Source: Gonatopus flavifemur (taxonomy: Eukaryota > Arthropoda > Insecta > Hymenoptera > Dryinidae). From it: a DNA stretch of 64,000 bases. Below the pieces are notes generated by a model, which did not search any database, was not told the DNA's origin, and saw nothing but the letters and a program-made list of their open reading frames with translations. The translations under genes were made by a program, and so were the position numbers. Numbering within the stretch: the first letter of the stretch is position 1; every line of letters begins with the position of its first letter. The DNA is taken from NCBI GenBank assembly GCA_018340375.1, contig JAFFJZ010000002.1, forward strand, positions 49,496,001 to 49,560,000, in the 5' to 3' direction. Shown here piece after piece: positions 56,945 to 64,000 of the stretch.

Positions 56945-57008
56945 TAGTTGAAGGAATAACAAAAAGGAGGATAGTTAGAAAGCGGAAATAACACCATCAG
57001 TTCATGAC

Positions 57009-57014
57009 TTTATT
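57009..57014 (-). terminator. Candidate polyadenylation signal AATAAA for the dehydrogenase gene
   Basis: TTTATT on the plus strand reads AATAAA on the minus strand, about 830 bases past the stop codon at 57842. It lies between the gene and the 56691-56944 element. Other candidates nearer the stop cannot be excluded. Confidence 0.25.
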
Positions 57015-57841
57015 GATTTTCAGTAAAAAAATAAACGTGTAGGTATCTTTGGATTTGATACAATAGCATTAATTAACATTCAACAGTCTTTCTTGTAAAC
57101 ATATAAAAATTGTTGCTGTACATGGAAGACTTAAAATTTATAACTGTACACTATAGTTGGGAAATATTCCCCCCCATTCGATCATGTTTGTCAAAACTGA
57201 TTTCATTTGGAATTGTTTTTCACTGAACAAGTTGAATTATGCATTGATCTGCTCAAATTTGGACATCGTACTTCTTCACTCACATCTAATAGAAAAATTA
57301 GTTAAGTGTGTGCATTTCTGTTTGCAAAATTGTTTCATACTTGATTTGATCTTCTCTCTTTCTATTACGGTTTTGGTAATGATCCAGATCTTCGATAACA
57401 CATCAGTCACTTAATTATAATCACAACTCAATTATTTTCTCAGATATTGTAGCACTCCACATTCAATTACAATAAATTGTATTCTTCGATCAAACATTGA
57501 GCACTACAAGTATTGAAATACACCCATTGTAATTTGCTATCCCTTGAAAACAGGATGTCTTTCGAGTTATATTTAATATTCACACTGCATAGGTTTTCTT
57601 ATCATCCAACTCAAATAAATAATTGTCGAAGCATGGAATTCAATTAGTTTACAGAAAAAATGCAGTGCACACAATTTTTTATGGTTGTTAATATTTCTTT
57701 TTGTACTGTTCTTTGTTTGAGTAATGTGAAATAGTTCTTCATTTTCGATATATGTTAAATTGACAGTGTTCATTAAATGATTAAAGCTCTCACGCACATT
57801 TACGAAGAATTTGATTATCACAGATAGTTGTTTGATTGATT

Positions 57842-60800
57842 CTATTGCATGGTGGGCATACTGGTTGACGAGGCGATGTTACTAACGTCGCTGGATCTCC
57901 ACAGTTGCGAAACAGTCTTCGTTTGCGTATGGAAATTGACACCCTGACGAATAAATAAAATAAAATCTTTGTATTGCAAAATAAATGAATGTATTGAAAT
58001 ATTAAATCATTGATACTTACATATTTGCCATAGAAATGCAAATCTCCGAGGAAAGAGCCTTTGTTACCAGTAAAACTGAACATCGGCAGAGGTACAGGAA
58101 TAGGAACGTTAACACCTATTTGTCCAGCTTCGACTCGATCGACGAACGCTCTGGCAGTTGCTCCATTCGTTGTGAATACAGCAGTTCCATTTCCGTAAGG
58201 ACTCTTATTAATGATATTGATCGCTTCATCCAAAGTATCAGCAAAAATACAGGACAGCACAGGGCCAAAGATTTCTTCTTTGTAACATTTCATGGAAGGC
58301 TAAAGTCACAAACAAATACTCGATAAGATATCATTGCACAGAATTTCAAATACGAAACATCATATTTACCTGTACATTCGTCAATACCGTAGGACCCACA
58401 AAGTTACCATTTTCGAAGCCAGGTACCTCTAGACCTCTACCATCGAGTGCCAATTTTGCTCCCTCTTTGACTCCCGATTCAACGAGTTCGCAAATTCGTT
58501 TTTTAGACTCCGGGGATATGACTGGACCAAGATCAGCCCCAGGAACGTGCCCAGCGCTGACTTTCAATTGTTTCGCAGCTCCCACCAATTCGGGTATCCA
58601 GTTTTTCGACTCTCCCACGAAAATAGCAACTGACAATGCCATACATCTCTGGCCAGCAGCTCCGAAAGCCGCGCCAACTATTTGAGATAGAGTCTTATTC
58701 TTGTTAGCATCTGGTAACACGATACAATGATTCTTCGCACCCATATTACATTGTACTCTTTTACCATGCGCGCTGCTTTGTTTGTAAATATACTTCCCCT
58801 GTAAGAATTATAATTATGAAATGTCAATGATGCACAAATGACGACGTTTTGTGACTCACAGCCTGATCAGATCCAACAAAGGACACCGCTTTTATATCTG
58901 GATGCTCGCAAATGAAATCCACAGCCGCGTGTTGACCGTGAATGACATTCAACAACCCAGCTGGTGCTCCAGCTTTTGTAAAGAGATCCGCTAGAATCAT
59001 GGAAGCACCTGGAACACGTTCAGATGGTTTCAGGATAGTCGCGTTTCCACATGCTACGGAAAGTGGAAACGACCACAGGGGAATCATTGCTGGAAAATTG
59101 AAAGGACATATGGATGCGGTGACACCTAGTGGGACTTTGTATGATATCATATCCATATCGGTTGCTATATTCGGTACTGTTTCGCCCATTAGGAGAGTCG
59201 TAATGGCTGTACATGCATCCACGACCTCTGCAACCATAATTTCAAAGTCAATATAATCTTTTGTAACGTGTTATAATACATGTTTACAAATTGAACACCA
59301 ACAACCTCTCTCGGTTTCATGTATATTCTTATCGCTGGATACGGACGTGCTTTTGAAAGTGTTACATTTTCAATGCAATACTTCAACTTTCAAATTCTCA
59401 TACATTATTCACCCGTTATACATGATTCACGATTCATTGAGGTGAACAATTTGCCTACTCGAACGAGGAAAAAACATTGTCTACTCACGAAGACCACGCA
59501 GCACATCTCCCTCGGCGTCCGCCATAGTTTTACCATTCTCCTTGACCATATTTTCCGCGATTTCTTTCTAAGAATCGAAATTCAGATTTTAAATTAAGAA
59601 AATTTGTCTGAAATTTAATTCGATTTACCGAATGTTCTCGTATAAGAGCTTGGTATTTTAGCATCAGCGTCTGCCGAGTCAATACACTGGTATGCCGCCA
59701 TTTTTCATACGCATTTTTCGCGCTTTCAACGGCTTTTTCCATTTCCTGTTTAGTACATTTTGGAGTACGGCATAGCAAATTGTTTGTCGCTGGATCATGA
59801 ACGTCGGTGAACTCTTTGGCCTCTGATTCTGTACATAGAAATATTAATTTTGGTAAATAGAAGGAGAAATTAAATTGTCTAAAGTTGAATTGATTGAACT
59901 GAAAGCTCGAGTGATTGATTTATTATTATCAGTATCACTATTATCATCGTACTTGTTATTGACATTACAATTGTAGATACAGATGAACGAATTTGATTTC
60001 ATGAATAAAAATAAATGAATCGAGGTCAGTGTATATTTTGAATGGATGAATTACAGGACGACAGTCAATTTAGATTTTATTGAACCTGTAGTCTTGGAAG
60101 AATAATATATATGGTACGTGTATAAAATATGTACAATGTATGCATAATTTGTATCTGATTTATATGTATGCACTGAATAAACAAAAATTACCCCAAATAT
60201 GCATGAATATGAGGGAGTATTCTGGCAAAATAGAATAATTCATGGAGGAGCTTTTATGCAGCTTTGAAAAATGAATATCCCAAAGAGGTAAAATCTAACA
60301 AAATTCTGCAGTGAGAATTGTGGAAATTGATGAGTTGGAAGACTCTGAACTGATCTAAAATGTGAACTGTATATTTCATTTGCAAGTTCACTAAAAATTC
60401 ATTAAATTGAAAAATACACAATCATCGCCGATTATAGTTGGAAATTTGTACAGTACAAAGTATTGTACTTCGTGCAAACAAGAATGAAATATTTTCTCCT
60501 TCTACACAATTCTCATGGAGTTGAAATTGGAGATATCTTCGTGAGTCTCACTTGAATTCAGAGTAATAGACATCTATTTTCCCAGCATTATAAGTTGAAA
60601 ACTGGATTGAATTGCCGTCTCGAGAGAGCACATAAATCTTGTTCAAAGAAGGGAGTAAATGGAATTAGGAACAGAAACAATTTATTACGTTGCTTCGGAC
60701 AGAGTTGAGTGATGATTATGGCATTTGATCACACTTCACCGTAATTTTGCACGATATATATATTTTTGAAATTATGATTAATAGATTTTGAGTACTTTTC

Positions 60801-61400
60801 GCTTGATCCCATGAAAAACGATCCAAAGTTCAATCGTTTACGGTTAACAATTTAAAATTGATTTGAGCGATTGTAGGAATTTGTTACACTCACCGACAAA
60901 TTGCCCATTGATATACATTTTTACTGTGGGTGCAGCCGAACTGTAACATCTTTTCACGCGCTGGGTCTGAAATGAAACACCGGATGATCAGCAATGACGA
61001 ACTTCACCCCTATAATTTAAATACGATAAATAGTGTTAGAACATCAATCTCAATCATTTTCAAACAAAAAATCCCATGAATTCTAAAAGAAAAAAATATT
61101 CAATGTCAAGGAATCCTCCGATCTGCAGAGATTCGAACATCTCTCTAGCCTTGAAACGTACAAGTTCAACAATTATCCAATAGATGGTTCACGCATCATT
61201 ATCGCCTTTTCTGTTTTGATCAAGTCACCATGAACCGCCTGCTGCATTCAAACGTCACTTGCAGCAGCAGACGATCCGCACCACTAATCTTATATTGAAC
61301 CATGTTCCAGCGTGACCATTCGATACCATCGATTAATCATTAAACGTCATTGTTCACAGTCGTTTACCTCGAGCCTTGCTATTTTAAACAACGACGCCAT
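57842..61400 (-). CDS. ALDH6A1: Methylmalonate-semialdehyde dehydrogenase (acylating), mitochondrial, 8 exons
   Basis: CoA-dependent aldehyde dehydrogenase of the mitochondrial matrix. It converts methylmalonate semialdehyde (valine and thymine breakdown) to propionyl-CoA and malonate semialdehyde to acetyl-CoA. Exons, all with GT-AG sites and matching phases: 61368-61400, 60894-60966, 59629-59828, 59489-59567, 58860-59227, 58370-58798, 58021-58299, 57842-57943; 1563 bases, 520 residues, close to the 535 of the human enzyme. Exon 1 gives [11 protein letters not shown] and exon 2 [12 protein letters not shown], together a basic, acid-free-ended import presequence. Landmarks: MADAEGD, PFNFP at 170-174, K195 in KPSERVPG, catalytic C303 in GQRCMA, EEIFGP at 402-407 and [11 protein letters not shown]. 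No stop or frameshift. The second intron (1.06 kb) is plain AT-rich sequence. Confidence 0.95.
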
Positions 61401-61600
61401 TCTATCCGTGCGTCACACGCGATTCTTGAAGCTCTGTCTGTGTGATACTGAGAGTTGTCGAACACCAGACTTGCTTCCCTCTCAATGGAACTTCACAATC
61501 AATGTTTTCAGCTACCTCAGTCGTTGCGTATCGGATGATATTTTCGATACGGTTTGTATTCTTCGGGTTATCAGGAGAAAATGAAATGTAACGCGATGTT
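61401..61600 (-). promoter_or_regulatory. Presumed 5' UTR and promoter region of ALDH6A1
   Basis: Directly upstream of the start codon the sequence is richer in CG (CCGTGCGTCACACGCG) than its surroundings. TGCGTCAC is CRE/AP-1-like. No TATA box at a convincing distance. Extent is inferred only from position. Confidence 0.3.
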
Positions 61601-62023
61601 TAATCGCGGAACACTCGAAATGACAAATCAGAGTAATCAAATATTCATTACCAGCCAAAATTTTAGCATACGATTGGTGGTGGATTTCGACATCGGTTGT
61701 ATCGCTTATCGTATCGTTGAGAACGAAAATGGAACGGGTCTGATAAATAATTGCGTTTAGATAAAATGAATGTGGGGGGTTTCATATCGAAGTATTTACT
61801 TGAGACTGTGAGAATTTATAGATTTGTTTATCCTTTGAGGAATAAATGGAGATTTTTCATTTTCTGAGCATGAAAACATGGGATCATCACTATTAGAGTC
61901 ATGTTTGAATCAATTGCCCCAGCTGCGTTGCATGATTGGGGTTGAAACAGTTCAATCATAAAATTTTATAACACTCGGTAGAAGATTGATGAAATATTTG
62001 TGGAATTTTCTAAGTTCAAATTA
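61601..62023. other. Upstream intergenic, no gene seen
   Basis: AT-rich without coding bias; no elements with inverted ends. Confidence 0.35.
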
Positions 62024-62151
62024 GGGCTGGGGCTATGATCTGATTCAATGTGATTTTATATATAACTTGTATCAAGTTTTTATTCAAATTTATAGAATAT
62101 TGGTATAAATTATATATAAAATCACATTGAATCAGATTATAGCCCCAGCCC
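62024..62151. mobile_element. GGGCTGGGGCTAT-ended 128-bp MITE, TA duplication
   Basis: Left GGGCTGGGGCTATGATCTG, right CAGATTATAGCCCCAGCCC, flanked by TA (62022-62023, 62152-62153). The arms remain complementary through ATGTGATTTTATATATAA. Confidence 0.85.
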
Positions 62152-63257
62152 TAGTTCAAGTAATCAGTCGACATTTGATTTTATATAAATACGATAAAAT
62201 TATATCTCAATAAAAAACCCTCACTTGAGAAGATTTGAAAATAACATATTTGTAATATGATCCATAGAAATGTGTCACAAAATTCACATAAATAAGTAAA
62301 TTGAATCATCATTACAAATTTCGTGAGATTTAAATATTTACAGTAGCAATGCCTGACCCGACCGATCGGTGGATTTGAATTGTAAAAAACAAAGCGCTTG
62401 AAGTGATTTTGCAATTCATCCAGGGTCAAACGAGCGGATATGAAGTACGCGTGAAGTCAAATTTCTCTACGCTTCTTTAATCGAAAGGAAATTACCAATT
62501 GAATGATACTTGAATGAGATTGGACGGTTGGGTTCGGGTGATTCATCAGCATTGAAGTGAAAATGCAGATGAGGATAAACTAGGGATCTTCATCCGTGCA
62601 GTGCGGTTATCGAATAACGTTTAAGAGATTTTCTTCCCCGCTTTACGATAGTGTCCGTGCGAACCGCCAGATGTCACATGAGTGATGGATTTATGAACAT
62701 TTTTGAAAATTCATTTCAAAAATTCTATATAGAAATTGTACATAATTTATATATAATTCGATACAGTTTATACATAAGTTATGTATAATTTTGAAAATTT
62801 TTTCACTCAGGATGATATTCTGATCTGAAACGAAAATTCAGAACACAATTGAAAGAAATCGAGACATGCTCTCATTTGAACAAAATAACATATGAAATCA
62901 AGTGTGTAAAGTGTACCAAGATGATATACAATTTTTATACAATTCTATATTAAAAAATTCATATCATTTTTGAAATACATCTCAATCAGTCGTAGATCAA
63001 TCAATATTTGAGAGAGCGTAAGGAACCTATGAAATATTATTTTTGCTAAAACATAACGAAAAATATTTTATTTTGTGTGGAACAAGGATCCAGTGAATCA
63101 GAAAAAAAGTATCTTCCTAGAACACTCGATTAATTGCAAAAAATATTTACCAGGGTTTCTCAGCAATTTCAACGCCGCATAGTGGAAAATTCTTATGAGT
63201 TTATGAACGAACATCGACCTCAAATTCAATTCTCATCCAATGTTAGTCAATTTCTCA
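62152..63257. other. No gene seen
   Basis: AT-rich. TATACATAA/TATATAA stretches at 62720-62800 resemble the interiors of 50639-50906 and 63258-63386. A minus-strand frame at 62181-62429 is unsupported. Confidence 0.35.
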
Positions 63258-63388
63258 GGGACTGGAACGTTATTCACTTACGTTACTCATTATATATAAA
63301 ATTTATATAATAAATATATAATTTGTGTATACATAATATACATTTTATACATAATGAATAAAGTAAGTGAATAACGTTCCAGACCCTG
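63256..63388. mobile_element. CAGGGACTGGAACG-ended hairpin element
   Basis: Left CAGGGACTGGAACGTTATTC, right GAATAACGTTCCAGACCCTG, with CACTTAC/GTAAGTG continuing the stem. The loop is TATATAAA-rich. CAGGG ends hint at hAT, but no 8-bp duplication is preserved (flanks share only CAAT). Confidence 0.6.
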
Positions 63389-63589
63389 CAATAATTTCTT
63401 CCTTGAAGATTCAGAAAGAGTTCTTCTACTCCTACGTATCAATGCGGCATTTTTTTATTTGCAGCAATCCGACATTTATAAAATTCAACGAAAACTCGAT
63501 GAATTTTTAATAAGCTAGCAATAAACTGTCAAACATCACTTATTTTCTGAACTTTTCAACGCAAATTGCTTTTCTGGACGCAAATCGTG

Positions 63590-63905
63590 GTATTACATAC
63601 AAAAAAGCAAATTTGTTTTGCTAAGCTAGGTAAAAATTTGCTGCTGCAGGTAATTAGATTGCTGAGAGAGCAACACGATGAACGCGAATTCCTCGCTGGA
63701 ATGGGAAAATTTTGAGGATTATATACAGAATAGCCAAGAAATTTTACTGGAGAAGCAAACATTTCTTGCTGCCACGGCTGAAAGCTCGCAATCGTAGCTA
63801 TCAAGATTGCTGCAATAGCCAAAAGTGTGGTACCACATCAAAAAATTCGCTGTTCCAGCAAAAGAGACTCAACAAAATTAGATTTCGTTGACACAGCGGA
63901 TTTCT
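63590..63905. repeat. Copy of the 32873-33978 family
   Basis: TTTTACTGGAGAAGCAAACATTTC, TTGCTGCCACGGCTG and GACTCAACAAAATTAGATTTCG match the right half of the 33640-33978 copy. The right end GATTTCTTTCCCGTTCGCGTG is mutated. A minus-strand frame inside it is not a gene. Confidence 0.55.
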
Positions 63906-64000
63906 TTCCCGTTCGCGTGGAAGTTATCTGAGATTTTTACGGTTTTCTTGGATCTTTTCTATTATAAATAATCAATTTTGTACGCAAATCCGTTGATTTC

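Noticed and set aside
63556..63822. An 88-codon minus-strand frame
   Set aside because: It lies inside a copy of the 32873-33978 repeat family.
1..64000. Polydnavirus segment or integrated virus
   Set aside because: No viral gene families, no segment-junction motifs and no clusters of intronless genes. The visible proteins are a host enzyme, a transposase and unknown spliced exons.

Overview
This is a window of AT-rich nuclear DNA from an animal, most likely an insect. A parasitoid or other hymenopteran is my guess, but the sequence does not prove it. The evidence is GT-AG introns, a mitochondrial enzyme gene split into eight exons, an arthropod-type mariner transposon and a very dense load of DNA-transposon derivatives. 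There are no operons, no CRISPR arrays and no prokaryotic or plasmid signatures.

Genes. The only gene I can name is on the minus strand at 61400-57842: a complete methylmalonate-semialdehyde dehydrogenase (ALDH6A1 family). It has 8 exons and 520 residues, including a small first exon that supplies a mitochondrial presequence. A second minus-strand transcription unit appears to run from about 28854 down to 22088 and perhaps to 4028. Its first coding exon (28294-28840) encodes a type II membrane anchor and joins in phase to a Ser/Thr-rich exon (22088-22539). Further candidate exons lie at 17959-18151, 5552-5833 and 4028-4237, the last coding for a second membrane segment and an acidic tail. I do not recognise that protein, and the downstream exons may belong to a different gene.

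Mobile DNA. Most of the rest is transposon-derived. A young mariner (12346-13638) has a full-length D,D34D transposase, perfect 35-bp inverted repeats and a TA duplication. It sits inside an older element (11947-14352) whose arms are built of palindromic CTGTTGCTGCAACAGGA-like units. That older element carries a decayed protein remnant of about 200 codons, which the mariner splits exactly in frame. Two non-autonomous hAT-type elements are present at 50639-50906 (perfect 8-bp duplication) and 23720-24054 (imperfect).

The most interesting pattern is a large set of short hairpin-like elements. Examples are 224-503, 562-809, 8986-9248, 9489-9780, 10899-11364, 15583-15822, 15983-16203, 17525-17875, 24486-25516, 25721-26770, 36045-36294, 36580-36827, 37195-37429, 41782-42731, 44073-44311, 48079-48345, 48865-49089 and 56691-56944. 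Nearly all begin CAC(G/T)GAG or CACTGT followed by an A run, end in the reverse complement, and are flanked by a 2-bp direct repeat (TA, CA, TG, CT or CG). Their interiors fall into many unrelated families, most of them palindromic over nearly the whole length. A second class with the same 2-bp duplication begins CCC or GGG. They are nested in each other at several places (195-1300, 8374-10086, 41782-42731, 50967-51232, 54800-55560). The 11947-14352 element has the same termini and the same kind of duplication, so its broken ORF is the best lead in the window to the protein that moved the set.

The remaining intervals (1301-4027, 5834-7582, 18152-22087, 26771-28293, 28855-32872, 33979-36044, 37430-39632, 42732-48078 and others) are intron or intergenic sequence in which I see no convincing gene.
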